Source: Lewinella cohaerens DSM 23179 (GTDB taxonomy: Bacteria > Bacteroidota > Bacteroidia > Chitinophagales > Saprospiraceae). From it: a stretch of 47,829 nt of DNA. Shown here in pieces: positions 26,394 to 36,180 of the stretch; position 1 is the stretch's first letter; each line of letters starts with the position of its first letter. Below the pieces are notes generated by a model. It was given only the letters and a program-made list of their open reading frames with translations, searched no databases and had not been told where the DNA came from. The position numbers and the translations under genes were made by a program. The DNA lies in assembly GCF_000379805.1 (NCBI RefSeq), contig NZ_KB903531.1, forward strand, positions 353,130 to 400,958, written 5' to 3'.

Positions 26394-27884
26394 ATGAAAA
26401 ATGCATTTTTACTCGTTCTAGGATTATTCCTAGTTGACGGTGTTGCTTTTGGACAACATCGCCACCTTTCTATCGACACCATGGTTGTCACTCAACATAG
26501 TACAACTATTCGGGGCCAAAAAATTGACTACACCGCGACCATCGGCATGCAACCCGTTTGGGATGAAATGGGGGAACCCATTGCCACATTGCATTATACC
26601 TATTATACACGAAATGGAGTGACAGACCGTGGAGAACGCCCCCTACTCATCTCTTTCAACGGCGGCCCTGGATCAGGTTCTGTATGGATGCATGTTGCCT
26701 ACACCGGGCCACAGGTCTTGAATATAGACGAGGAAGGTTACCCCGTACAACCCTACGGTACTCACGAGAACCCCTATTCGGTATTGGATATAGCAGACAT
26801 TGTTTATGTAAACCCTGTTAATACTGGCTACTCTCGGACCATACCCATGAGTGGTAAAGAAATTAAGCGTGAGCAGTTTTTCGGTGTAAATGCCGACATC
26901 AACTACTTGTCAGAGTGGCTAACCACTTTTGTGACCCGCAAAGAGCGTTGGCGATCACCCAAGTACATTATTGGAGAAAGCTATGGTGGCACCCGGGTAG
27001 CTGGCTTGGCCTTAGCCCTTCAGGAAAAACAGTGGATGTATCTTAATGGTGTAATAATGGTCTCCCCGGCAGATTATCAAGCATCAGCTTCGGACAGCCC
27101 TGTATCATCTGCCGTTAATTTTCCTTACTTCACAGCAGCGGCCTGGTACCACAAGCAATTGTCTCCTCAATTGCAGCAGCAAGACCTATTGGACATCCTC
27201 CCTGCCTCAGAGGATTTTGCTATCAACACCCTGATGCCAGCACTCGCGAGAGGCGGTTTTTTACCCCAAGAAGAAAAGGAGGTTATTGCCACCAAAATGG
27301 CGGAATATGCAGGCATCTCAGCCGAAGTAATTTTGCAACACAACCTGGACGTTCCCACCCAATACTTCTGGAAAGAACTATTACGTAACGACAGTGGCCA
27401 CACTATCGGTCGCCTCGACTCACGCTACCTCGGCTTAGATCGCAGGGAAGCAGGGGAAAGACCTGATTATAGTGCAGAACTAACCTCGTGGTTACACTCT
27501 TTCACTCCGGCCATCAATTATTACCTACGGGAAGAGTTGGGCTTCAAGACAGATTTGAAGTACAATATGTTTGGCCCGGTGCGCCCCTGGGACTTCCAGA
27601 AGAACAATGTGCGCGATGATTTGCGTAAAGCAATGGCCGAAAACCCTTACCTCAACGTCATGTTTCAATCAGGGTACTATGATGGGGCTACTACCTATTT
27701 CAAAGCCAAATACATGATGTGGCAACTAGACCCTAGCGGCAAACTACAAGATCGTCTAAGTTTCCAGGGTTATCGTAGTGGTCACATGATGTATCTCCGA
27801 CTAGAGGATTTGCAAGCAGCAAATGAACACCTCCGAACTTTTATTCTGGATAGTATGCCAAATGGGGAGGCGGCGAAGTATTAG
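26394..27884 (+). CDS. Secreted serine carboxypeptidase, peptidase family S10
   Basis: 496 residues with a signal peptide (MKNAFLLVLGLFLVDGVAFG). S10 landmarks: oxyanion-hole region SFNGGPGSGSVWMH (about 87-100), VYVNPVNTGYS, and the nucleophile IIGESYGGTR (Ser196); the catalytic Asp and His fall in the C-terminal part, with FQGYRSGHMMYL carrying the likely His. S10 enzymes remove C-terminal residues from peptides at acid pH. It lies alone and ends in a strong terminator, so it probably scavenges peptides in the periplasm or outside. Confidence 0.92.
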   Translation: MKNAFLLVLGLFLVDGVAFGQHRHLSIDTMVVTQHSTTIRGQKIDYTATIGMQPVWDEMGEPIATLHYTYYTRNGVTDRGERPLLISFNGGPGSGSVWMHVAYTGPQVLNIDEEGYPVQPYGTHENPYSVLDIADIVYVNPVNTGYSRTIPMSGKEIKREQFFGVNADINYLSEWLTTFVTRKERWRSPKYIIGESYGGTRVAGLALALQEKQWMYLNGVIMVSPADYQASASDSPVSSAVNFPYFTAAAWYHKQLSPQLQQQDLLDILPASEDFAINTLMPALARGGFLPQEEKEVIATKMAEYAGISAEVILQHNLDVPTQYFWKELLRNDSGHTIGRLDSRYLGLDRREAGERPDYSAELTSWLHSFTPAINYYLREELGFKTDLKYNMFGPVRPWDFQKNNVRDDLRKAMAENPYLNVMFQSGYYDGATTYFKAKYMMWQLDPSGKLQDRLSFQGYRSGHMMYLRLEDLQAANEHLRTFILDSMPNGEAAKY

Positions 27885-27956
27885 GTGCTTGGCTTTACCT
27901 CGCGTAGTGTTCGTCCTTAAGATCGGGCCTCACGGGGGAGCTTTTCCTATAAATCG

Positions 27957-27992
27957 ATCGCGGGTGTGCTCACTACACTCGCGATTTTTTTT
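27957..27992 (+). terminator. Rho-independent terminator after the S10 peptidase
   Basis: ATCGCGGGTGTG (27957-27968) pairs with TACACTCGCGAT (27974-27985) with two G-T pairs, followed by eight T. The gap 27885-28246 otherwise contains a CGAAGTGAGC/AAAGCGAACAC-rich stretch and the FadR operator. Confidence 0.85.
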
Positions 27993-28203
27993 GCACCTAT
28001 AGATAGTGTCTCGCAACCATGAGCTCGAACGAAGTGAGCACCCAAAGTGAATAAAGCGAACACAAAAGAGTAATACCTTTTCCGAGAACCGTTTTTACCC
28101 ACCCCCTTCTTTGGCCTCACACCATATTTATATCTATTTTACCGTTTTTTACAAAAAAATATTCCCCAGTAAGGAATATTACCGTATTTTGGGTTGACTA
28201 GCC

Positions 28204-28219
28204 AATTGGTCAACCAATA
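28204..28219. promoter_or_regulatory. FadR-type operator O1 before regulator 1
   Basis: ATTGGTCAACCAAT palindrome (28205-28218), 28 bases before the regulator 1 start; it matches the sites at 29167, 32979 and 43229. Position inside the gene's leader suggests autorepression. Confidence 0.75.
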
Positions 28220-28246
28220 ATCCTGGTTTAAAAACTATAATCTCTT

Positions 28247-28957
28247 ATGCTTGAAAATTTCAGTGAAATCCGTGTTGAAACCCCTGTTGATAAGATTATC
28301 AAGCAAATTCGTGCATTAATCACGTCAGGACAGCTTGCCTCTGGGGATCGTTTACCTGCAGAGCGAAAGCTTGCAGAGAAACTAGGTGTAAGTCGATCAA
28401 ACGTTCGCGAAGCTATCCAAAAACTTGAGTTCTACGGTATTCTTAAAACGCTGCCCCAGAGTGGCACCGTAGTAGCAGGTATGGGGATCACAGCACTAGA
28501 AGGGCTTATCACTGATGTTTTGAAACTAGAAAAAAGTGATTTCGCTTCCTTGGTTGAAACCAGGGTTATTCTGGAGGTAAGCGCTGCGAAAATCGCTGCG
28601 GAGCGCAGAACACAGGAAGATATCATTGAGCTGAAGAAAGCATTAGTTGCTTACGAAAAAACAATTCGTTCTGGTGCATTAGCGGTAGAAGAAGACTTAC
28701 TCTTCCATCTAAAAATTGCAGAAGCCAGTAAGAACGCGGTTTTAAAATCACTAATGCTGATTATTACCCCCGACATCGTCAATAACTTTATCCAATATAA
28801 GGTATGCGATGATCAATCAGAATTGAAAGCCTACCACCAGCACGAGCAGATTCTGGAACATATCATTAATAAAGATAGCGAGGCTGCTGCCGAAGCTATG
28901 CGAGCGCATCTTCAGGAAGTTTCAGCCTTCAGCAAGTCGAAGAACATTCTAGGATAA
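28247..28957 (+). CDS. FadR-subfamily GntR regulator 1 of the alginate locus
   Basis: 236 residues. Winged helix (about 10-78): GDRLPAERKLAEKLGVSR, SNVREAIQKLEFYGILKTL and a wing at PQSGTVVAG. The FCD effector domain (about 95-225) has the metal-site pattern: Asp150 and His154 in DLLFHLKIAEAS, then His199 and His221. FCD regulators bind carboxylated sugars or acids, so an alginate breakdown product such as DEH or KDG is a sensible effector (inference). It is a close paralogue of the regulator at 43286, roughly 70% identical by eye without gaps. It stands alone, with its own operator. Confidence 0.9.
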   Translation: MLENFSEIRVETPVDKIIKQIRALITSGQLASGDRLPAERKLAEKLGVSRSNVREAIQKLEFYGILKTLPQSGTVVAGMGITALEGLITDVLKLEKSDFASLVETRVILEVSAAKIAAERRTQEDIIELKKALVAYEKTIRSGALAVEEDLLFHLKIAEASKNAVLKSLMLIITPDIVNNFIQYKVCDDQSELKAYHQHEQILEHIINKDSEAAAEAMRAHLQEVSAFSKSKNILG

Positions 28958-29453
28958 ATTAGAGCTTGTTTCTGAAGTTAAATCACCACAAATACATTCA
29001 AGCCTGAATTGCAGTAAAGCAGCATAAAGAATGGTCTCCTAGTGACCGATCCTAAATTGACTGCTACGCTCAAAGTCATGATTTTTTCAACTTTTGCTCC
29101 GCGACCGGTACTTTATTAAAAGTAGAAAATCGTCAAAAAATTTGGTAGTTCAAATTCTTCACTCTAAATTGGTCGACCAATTGATGGTTGGCCAAATTTT
29201 CTGCTGTTTAAGATCCAGGTATTTAATTGAAAGGTAAAGAAAAAGGTCAAGCAAAATTTGCATTAGAAGGCCACCAGGTACTGCTTCATTACATCAGAAA
29301 TGAAAATTCTGAAACAGCGGATTGAAGAGCACTTCAGTGGATACATTACTACAACACGCTAAACGAACAGTACTGGTTTCAAAAAACGTAAACAGTACTA
29401 AAAATACAACTTTAATAATTTACCAAACTTTTTTAATAAAAAACGTAACTGAA
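28958..29453. other. Gene-free gap of about 500 bases with one operator
   Basis: Between regulator 1 and the PKD lipoprotein. It holds the double palindrome at 29167-29195 and a long downstream leader of about 250 bases. A frame open from 29322 upstream of the lipoprotein ATG is not convincing coding sequence. Confidence 0.7.
29167..29195. promoter_or_regulatory. FadR-type operator O2 before the PKD lipoprotein
   Basis: A perfect 16-bp palindrome AATTGGTCGACCAATT (29167-29182) followed at once by TGGTTGGCCAAA, a second related half (TTGGCCAA, 29188-29195). The tandem layout matches the operator at 43229. Confidence 0.8.
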
Positions 29454-30509
29454 ATGGAAAGTTTCTTAACTAAAATAAATAAAAACATCATTCTAATGAT
29501 GTCCTTATTTTTAGCGTTTACTTTAATCACCTCTTGTGGAGACGATGACGAAATGATAGTGCCAGACCTATCAACCGTTGTTGCCAGTTTCACCGCACAG
29601 GTTGATGCCGACAATTCTTTGACCTATGATTTCACAAACAACTCTGTAGTAAATGGAATCACGGATACTAGTTTTGATTCATCATGGGACTTTGGTGGCG
29701 ACGGGACTTCAACTGATGAGAATCCTACCCATACCTTTTCTGGTGAGGGTACTTATACCGTGACATTGACTGTAACCGCTTCCGATGGAGTAGTAGCTAC
29801 GACAACTGAAACAGTAGAAGTTACTGCACCTAAGAACAGATATGCTATTATTACCGATATGACGGATAGTGATACTGGTGAGCTTAGATATGCACCGATG
29901 GATTCTATCCGGAACGGAAGAATTACTTTTATGTACCGATTAACTGAAGGTCCTGCAATGGATATTCAGGATGGCTTTATCAACGTTTCAGGTAATTCCA
30001 CAACTGGTGATTTTGCAATGGTCGAAGTAAGATTGAAAGACAATGCACCACATGAGTTCCGTGAAGGAGCTTCCGATGCGACTATTGCTGCTGCTGCTGC
30101 TAATTTCCCTACGGGAGCGCCTGACGTTTGGGTTCCTGTAGAGATAAGTTGGTCTGCTGATGGCACTAATTACCCAACTTATAGCCTTACAATCGATGGT
30201 GTAACTATAATCACTGATGCGGTAAGTACTACTAACGGTGGTGTTGATGATGAAGCTCCGCATTTAGAGGCTGTCAAAGACGGTGCTGCTAATTTCCAAT
30301 GGAAATACGCTGGAAATTCAGCTATTTCTGACGGTATGTTTCATGTTGATGATATCGTAATATATTCTTCAGATTCAGGAAGTGAAGTAGTGGCTTTCGA
30401 AGATAACTTCCAAGGAAGAGTAAAAGGTGATAATCTAAATCCTGATGTTAACCTTGATTCTCCTTATCATGTAAACAGTGCAGACGCTACAGTAGGAGAA
30501 GATGAATAA
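29454..30509 (+). CDS. PKD-domain lipoprotein of the alginate locus
   Basis: 351 residues from the ATG at 29454, chosen because it opens a lipoprotein signal (lipobox LITSC, Cys28); the frame is open upstream to 29322. A PKD domain (about 43-123) shows SWDFGGDGTSTDENPTHTF and GTYTVTLTVTASDGV. The remaining 225 residues (from KNRYAIITDM) match no family I recognise; the ending HVDDIVIYSSD..FEDNFQGR recalls laminin-G-like or alginate-lyase-like carbohydrate-binding folds. By position and operator it is likely a surface glycan-binding lipoprotein doing the job of SusE/F, which are absent. It is transcribed as its own unit, with an operator and terminator. Confidence 0.8.
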   Translation: MESFLTKINKNIILMMSLFLAFTLITSCGDDDEMIVPDLSTVVASFTAQVDADNSLTYDFTNNSVVNGITDTSFDSSWDFGGDGTSTDENPTHTFSGEGTYTVTLTVTASDGVVATTTETVEVTAPKNRYAIITDMTDSDTGELRYAPMDSIRNGRITFMYRLTEGPAMDIQDGFINVSGNSTTGDFAMVEVRLKDNAPHEFREGASDATIAAAAANFPTGAPDVWVPVEISWSADGTNYPTYSLTIDGVTIITDAVSTTNGGVDDEAPHLEAVKDGAANFQWKYAGNSAISDGMFHVDDIVIYSSDSGSEVVAFEDNFQGRVKGDNLNPDVNLDSPYHVNSADATVGEDE

Positions 30510-30564
30510 ACTGTTAATGTCTCAATGAGATATTAGGAGTGGAACATAAGTTTCCTTAATCAAG

Positions 30565-30597
30565 AAGAGGAGTGTCTATTCAGGCGCTCCTCTTTTT
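30565..30597 (+). terminator. Rho-independent terminator of the PKD lipoprotein
   Basis: AAGAGGAGTG pairs with CGCTCCTCTT and continues into a run of five T. It separates the lipoprotein from the beta-helix gene. Confidence 0.85.
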
Positions 30598-30657
30598 GGT
30601 TTTGGCAATACATTACGAGCATGTTTGGTACTCACTCCAGTTGAAAATTAACGCTTT

Positions 30658-32841
30658 ATGAAACGATTATTATTTCTGATTTCTAGCCTTATTGGGGCTT
30701 ATTTAGCTCATGGGCAAAATTCTTCTCAATTGGTCTATTTAGATCAAGGTGAATTAACTTATGTTCCCTTCTCTATGACGGGGCAATCAAATGAGGTCAA
30801 CACCATTCCGGATTTTTCTTACGCTGGCTATATGGGGGGAGGTGTTTCACTTCCTACTGATATTCCAATTGAGGCTATCGTCACCCCAGAGGAAGGAGAG
30901 GATGCTCGAAGAATTCAGGCTGCGATAGACCTCGTCGCAGCACTCGAACCTGATCAAAATGGATTTAGAGGTGTAGTATTAATTAAAGCAGGGCATTATA
31001 GCTTGGAAAACATTTTGACAGTCAGAGCGTCTGGTGTCGTTTTAAGAGGGGAAGGGCAGGGATTAAACGGAACTGTGCTCCATTCAAATCCGCGAGTTGA
31101 CCATAGTATTATCAATATTATGGGGCCAAGTGGTACCATTATTATTAAAGATGAACAATCGGAACAAGCTATTACAACCAATTATGTACCGGTAGGAGCC
31201 TATTCCTTTGAAGTTGAAGATGCATCGGGTTTTGAGGTTGGAGGAAAAATTGTGGTTACCAGAACACCAAATCAAGTCTGGATTGATGAATTAGGTATGG
31301 ATCAGGAAACACTCTGTGCGGGAGAAAGTGGTTGTAACGGCTGGACACCTGATGGCTATACCATTGATCATGAACGAATGATCACCGCCATATCTGGCAA
31401 TACTATTTCCATCAATATTCCCATAGTTGATGTCATGGAAGAGGTGTATGGCGGCGGGTCTATTTCGAAAATCCAATCATCAAGGCGCATCAGCCATTGC
31501 GGTGTTGAAAACATGAGAATCCAATCCTTTTACGATGGTGATCTGGATGAATCTCATGCCTGGACTGCGGTTAGACTAAAAGATTCAGAAAACTGTTGGG
31601 TAAAACAAGTAACCGGTCAATACCTTGCTTATAGTACCGTAAATATTGAAAGTGCCAATTTTACAACGGTTCAGGATTGCGCATATATTGACCCAAAATC
31701 TCGAGTTTCTGGGGGCAGGAGGTATCCTTTTGCTATCCAAGAGGGATTAGGAAATCTATTTCAACGATGTTACGCAATTAATGGACGACACGATTTTGTG
31801 ACAGGATCCAGAGTCACCGGACCCAATGTTTTTTTGGATGGGCTGGCAGAAAGCGCTAACTCAGATATTGGCCCTCACCATAGATGGGCTACGGGGACCC
31901 TTTTTGACAACATTCGTGGAGGTTCTACCAGGGTTTGGAACCGGGGTAGCTCGGGTAGTGGACATGGATGGTCAGGTGCACAAACTATGTTTTGGAATAT
32001 GGACTCCTATAATGGAGAGTTTCGGGTAGACAGTCCACAGGGTTCAATGAATTGGGGTATCGGCTGTATTGGTACAAATCAAACAGGCGACGGATATTGG
32101 GAAAGTTGGGGTACTAACGTGCATCCCAGGAGTCTTTATATCCAGCAATTAGAAGATCGCTTAGGCGTGAGTGCTCTTGATAATGTTTTAATACCTGAGC
32201 AGCAATCAGGAGAAATATATGATTTGCTAGCTACGTGGGGTGGAGATGGAAATTTTTCTGATAGAGGGTTTCATGGGGAGATACCCAATGTGAGTTTTAT
32301 AAATCCAACGAGTGCTATTGATGTGTCCATTTGGGAGGGGGGTGATATAGAAGTTGATGCGTCGGATAGTGATGGAACAATTCAAAATGTGAAATTGCTC
32401 ATCAATGGAGAACCCGTTGGGACGGATAATGAAGCGCCCTACATATTCACTAATTTAACTGCTACCATTCAAGACCTTTCTCATGAAATTCATTACCTAC
32501 AAGCTATTGTTACGGACAATGATGCGAATACAAATTTTACCAGAATAGCTATTATAGGAGGAGATCCGCCACCGCCTAATGAGGAGGAAGAAGAAAATGA
32601 GCACTCACAAATACGAGTTTACCCCAACCCAACACAAAACAGGGAGCTAACTATTGAAATGAAAGAGGTGGGGTCCTATGCCGTCAGCATTCTTGATTTG
32701 TACGGTCGGAAAGTAGATCATTTTATATTTGAAGGGGTGGAGTACCGGGGCAATTTGCAGCAAAATCTGCCTGACGGAATTTATATCCTGGAAATTCAAA
32801 CTGAGGAAATGATCCTCTTTACAATGAAGCTTAGTTTATAG
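30658..32841 (+). CDS. Secreted parallel beta-helix protein with T9SS domain, candidate polysaccharide lyase of unassigned family
   Basis: 727 residues. Signal peptide 1-19 (ends AYLAHG); catalytic-like beta-helix about 75-540, starting with EDARRIQAAIDLVAAL and VVLRGEGQGLNGTVL, a pectate-lyase-superfamily style opening; Ig-like domain about 545-635; an acidic linker (NEEEEENEH); and a T9SS sorting domain about 650-727. Polar clusters that may form an active site are GGRRYPFAIQEG (352-363), NGRHDFVTG (375-383) and GPHHRWATG (405-413). I recognise the overall type from uncharacterised proteins but no numbered PL or GH family. Its place among PL7, PL6 and PL17 genes suggests alginate or another uronan as substrate (inference). 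No operator lies directly before it. Confidence 0.75.
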   Translation: MKRLLFLISSLIGAYLAHGQNSSQLVYLDQGELTYVPFSMTGQSNEVNTIPDFSYAGYMGGGVSLPTDIPIEAIVTPEEGEDARRIQAAIDLVAALEPDQNGFRGVVLIKAGHYSLENILTVRASGVVLRGEGQGLNGTVLHSNPRVDHSIINIMGPSGTIIIKDEQSEQAITTNYVPVGAYSFEVEDASGFEVGGKIVVTRTPNQVWIDELGMDQETLCAGESGCNGWTPDGYTIDHERMITAISGNTISINIPIVDVMEEVYGGGSISKIQSSRRISHCGVENMRIQSFYDGDLDESHAWTAVRLKDSENCWVKQVTGQYLAYSTVNIESANFTTVQDCAYIDPKSRVSGGRRYPFAIQEGLGNLFQRCYAINGRHDFVTGSRVTGPNVFLDGLAESANSDIGPHHRWATGTLFDNIRGGSTRVWNRGSSGSGHGWSGAQTMFWNMDSYNGEFRVDSPQGSMNWGIGCIGTNQTGDGYWESWGTNVHPRSLYIQQLEDRLGVSALDNVLIPEQQSGEIYDLLATWGGDGNFSDRGFHGEIPNVSFINPTSAIDVSIWEGGDIEVDASDSDGTIQNVKLLINGEPVGTDNEAPYIFTNLTATIQDLSHEIHYLQAIVTDNDANTNFTRIAIIGGDPPPPNEEEEENEHSQIRVYPNPTQNRELTIEMKEVGSYAVSILDLYGRKVDHFIFEGVEYRGNLQQNLPDGIYILEIQTEEMILFTMKLSL

Positions 32842-32978
32842 TGATTTGACTTGAAGACACCAAAAAGGTAAATCAAAAATCCAGCATTTTTAGTGGAAGC
32901 ACTGCGTGTTGAAGCAATATTCTATTTTTTAATAAAAAAATAGTCAAGATTATTTGGTCAGGAAATTAGATGGCCTTA

Positions 32979-32994
32979 AATTGGTCAACCAATT
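32979..32994. promoter_or_regulatory. FadR-type operator O3 before susC
   Basis: AATTGGTCAACCAATT (32979-32994), with AAGGTGGTTATAC following in the position of the second half found at the other sites. A TACATTTA box at 33007-33014 could be the -7 element, which would place the operator over the -33 region. An additional lone half, TTGGTCA, is at 32953. The start codon of susC is 84 bases downstream. Confidence 0.8.
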
Positions 32995-33078
32995 TGAAGG
33001 TGGTTATACATTTAGCTGCTTTGGCTATGCATATGACCCAAAAAGTGCATTTTTAATGGATTTTAATAACCTTATTCT

Positions 33079-36000
33079 ATGAAGTATTTTTTACAAAAAA
33101 TTCTTGGGTGTACCAGCAAGGTGATGAGCCTCCTGGTTATATTCATTTGCTTGGTGGCGGCAACGAGCGCATCCGCGCAGGAAACCATCAATGGTAACAT
33201 CACCGATGAGAGTGGTGAACCTTTAATAGGAGTTACCATACTAGTGCAAGGAACTGCTACTGGTACGGTAACTGATATCGACGGAAATTTTAGCTTAGCG
33301 GTTGACTCTGACGCGGTGTTACAGGTTTCGTACACTGGATATGAACCACAAACTATTCCCGTTAACGGGCAAACCACCTTCAACATCACGCTACTGGTAA
33401 ATTCAACGGTATTGGACGAAGTTGTCGTAATCGGCTATGGAAGTGTTAAAAAGAGTGATGTTACGGGTAGTGTATCTTCTGTAAAAGCGGACGAAATACA
33501 AGCTTTTCCCGTATTAAATGCAGCACAGGCACTTCAAGGTCGTGCAGCTGGAGTAGCTGTTCAAACACAGAATGGAGGTGAGCCTGGTGCAGGTATTTCT
33601 ATTCGAGTTCGAGGTAGTTCATCACTTAATGCAAGCAGTGACCCACTTGTGGTGGTTGATGGTTTTGTTGGAGCTGCTTTTCCGCAGCAAAATGACATTG
33701 AATCTATAGAGATATTAAAAGATGCCTCTGCTACTGCAATTTATGGATCAAGAGGATCAGGAGGTGTTATCCTGGTAACTACTAAGAAAGGTAAAGCCGG
33801 GAAAGCGGTCGTAGAGCTTAATTCCACTTATTCTTCTCAGGAGACGACCAATAGGTTGGACTTGCTGGATGCAAACGGATTTGCTCAATATCAAAACATG
33901 ATCCGTAATAATGCCGGAGATGCTCCGTATGCTCAAGGACAGGCTAATACAGACTGGCAAGACGAAATTTATAGAGCTGGAAGCACACAAAATCACCAGT
34001 TGGCAGTTTCTGGAGGTAGTGATAATGTAAACTATTATTTTTCTGGTACTTATTTTGACCAAGAAGGAATCATTGTTAACTCTGACTTCAACAAAGTTCA
34101 GTTTTTAGCAAATGTAGATGCAAAAGTTGGTGAGCGATTAAAGATTGGAATAAACAGTATTGCTAGTAGAAGCGAGCAAAATGGTGTTTCAACTCAATCA
34201 ACTGGTAGTGATAATATTGGTTCTGTGAACGGAGGAGGAGATGATGTAGTCGCTTTGGCATTCAGATTTGCTCCCGATGTTGGCAGGTTTAATGACGCAG
34301 GAGATTTCTCTCAAAATACAGTGGGAGATGACATAGAAAATCCGTGGGCTGTGGCAACACAGATAACAAACGAAACCAAAACGGATAATTCAAGAACAAA
34401 CGTTTATGCCGATTTTGAGATTTTGAAAGGCCTGAATTTCAAAACTACTTTAGGCTACAGAACGCAAAATAGTACGGAAGGTTATTTTAAGCCACAGACG
34501 TTTGTGCTTTCTGCTGGTGGAGCGTTTTTAGAATCCGTAAAAAGAACAAGGCTACTAAATGAAAATTACCTGACGTATACTTCAGTAATTGGGCAAGGTA
34601 ATTTAACAGCAACAGCCGGACACTCCTATCAAAAAAATACCACCGAAGGGTTTGAAGCAGGTGCTCGAGGGTTATTGACTGATGCGTTCTCATGGTATAA
34701 CCTAGAAGCTGGGCAGATAGATCAACGCACCATTGATTCTCGTTTCTCTGAATCGGAAATCGAGTCCGTTTTTGGGCGCGTCAATTTTGAATGGGCAGGC
34801 AAATATTTGCTGACTTCTACCGTCCGTAGAGATGGAGCATCCAACTTTGCAGCAAATAATAAATATGCAATCTTCCCTTCTGTCGCAGTTGGATGGAAGG
34901 TTTCAAGAGAAGATTTTTTACTCGACAACCCGACACTATCTCTCCTCAAATTAAGAGCTAGTTATGGTCTAACGGGTAATCAGGCCATTGGCCCTTATGA
35001 GTCACTTTCTACGTATCGTGTTCAGCCACCTACAGTGGTTGGTGGAGCTTTTGGTGTAGATCTAGCTCGTGAAGCAAACCCAGACTTGAAGTGGGAAACT
35101 TCCTATCAGACAAATATCGGTGTGGATATTGGTTTATTTGAAAATAGAATCACGATTAGTGCAGACTATTACAACATCGACACGGAAGACCTTTTAGCGG
35201 TAGATAGAGCTTCTAATTTTTACTTAGGAACATCTGATTTAGATGTTCTCAGAAATGTTGGTTCTATTAATAATCGTGGAGTTGAGTTTTCTTTGACGTC
35301 AACCAATATTAACAAGAAAGATTTTAGATGGACATCTAATTTCAACATTGCAAGGAACAGAAATGAAATAGTGGAGCTGTCTGGCGGAACCGAGATTTTA
35401 GGCAGTGGAGCTCCGGGTTACTTCGCTGGTGGTAATACTTACATATTACGAGAAGGTGAGGCGCTTGGTCTCTTTTGGGGATTAGATTACCAAGGTGTAT
35501 ACCAAGGTGGTGCTCTTCCCGAAGGTACAGCTGTAAAAGACGTGTCTTTGGATGGAGATGGAAACGCAATCCCTGGAGAGCCTTTGTTCGCTGAAGTAGC
35601 AGATGAAGAGGGCAATTTTGATGGCGTAATAAACGACAATGACCGGCAGATTATAGGAGACCCAAATCCTGATTTTACGTTTGGTTTCACCAATACCTTA
35701 ACTTACAAGAGTTTTGACTTAAATATCTTTTTCCAGGGGTCTGTAGGTGGAGATATCTACAACCTGACAGCTGTTCAATTATATAATGGTGACAGTAATG
35801 GCTTAACGGATGTATTAAATTCGTGGACGCCAACCAATACAGATACCGATATACCTCGAGCGGCAATTAGAGGAAGAGAACGTTCATCTCGTTTTGTGGA
35901 AAGCGGAAGTTATGTAAGACTTAAGAATGTAGCATTAGGCTATAGCTTGCCAAATGGTATGTTGGATAAAGTTGGCGTCGGTTCTGCAAGGTTATCTGTT

Positions 36001-36171
36001 AGTGCTCAGAATCTACTAACCATTACTAACTATTCTGGATTAGATCCTGAAGTGAGTTACTTTGGTAGTGGTGGCGAAAGCAGTGGAGATGATAATGTAA
36101 TTCAAGGGCATGATTTTGGTAATTACCCTAATCTAAGGTCAATTACGCTTGCTCTCAACTTGAAATTCTAA
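33079..36171 (+). CDS. susC: SusC/RagA-type TonB-linked outer-membrane transporter
   Basis: 1030 residues. Signal peptide to about 34 (..LVAATSASA), CarboxypepD-regulatory-like domain about 36-115 (INGNITDESGEPLIGVTIL), then the SusC hallmark VLDEVVVIGYGSVKKSDVTG, plug with ILKDASATAIYGSRGSGGV, and a long beta barrel ending SITLALNLKF. It imports oligosaccharides through the outer membrane together with the SusD gene nine bases downstream; context says alginate oligomers. Arginine is very often AGA here, unlike the neighbouring housekeeping genes. Confidence 0.96.
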   Translation: MKYFLQKILGCTSKVMSLLVIFICLVAATSASAQETINGNITDESGEPLIGVTILVQGTATGTVTDIDGNFSLAVDSDAVLQVSYTGYEPQTIPVNGQTTFNITLLVNSTVLDEVVVIGYGSVKKSDVTGSVSSVKADEIQAFPVLNAAQALQGRAAGVAVQTQNGGEPGAGISIRVRGSSSLNASSDPLVVVDGFVGAAFPQQNDIESIEILKDASATAIYGSRGSGGVILVTTKKGKAGKAVVELNSTYSSQETTNRLDLLDANGFAQYQNMIRNNAGDAPYAQGQANTDWQDEIYRAGSTQNHQLAVSGGSDNVNYYFSGTYFDQEGIIVNSDFNKVQFLANVDAKVGERLKIGINSIASRSEQNGVSTQSTGSDNIGSVNGGGDDVVALAFRFAPDVGRFNDAGDFSQNTVGDDIENPWAVATQITNETKTDNSRTNVYADFEILKGLNFKTTLGYRTQNSTEGYFKPQTFVLSAGGAFLESVKRTRLLNENYLTYTSVIGQGNLTATAGHSYQKNTTEGFEAGARGLLTDAFSWYNLEAGQIDQRTIDSRFSESEIESVFGRVNFEWAGKYLLTSTVRRDGASNFAANNKYAIFPSVAVGWKVSREDFLLDNPTLSLLKLRASYGLTGNQAIGPYESLSTYRVQPPTVVGGAFGVDLAREANPDLKWETSYQTNIGVDIGLFENRITISADYYNIDTEDLLAVDRASNFYLGTSDLDVLRNVGSINNRGVEFSLTSTNINKKDFRWTSNFNIARNRNEIVELSGGTEILGSGAPGYFAGGNTYILREGEALGLFWGLDYQGVYQGGALPEGTAVKDVSLDGDGNAIPGEPLFAEVADEEGNFDGVINDNDRQIIGDPNPDFTFGFTNTLTYKSFDLNIFFQGSVGGDIYNLTAVQLYNGDSNGLTDVLNSWTPTNTDTDIPRAAIRGRERSSRFVESGSYVRLKNVALGYSLPNGMLDKVGVGSARLSVSAQNLLTITNYSGLDPEVSYFGSGGESSGDDNVIQGHDFGNYPNLRSITLALNLKF

Positions 36172-36180
36172 AGAACTAAA

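Noticed and set aside
29322-29453. Longer start of the PKD lipoprotein
   Set aside because: It would bury the lipoprotein signal 44 residues inside the protein.
33757-34062. Minus-strand frames under susC
   Set aside because: Antisense shadows without signal, domain or start-site support.
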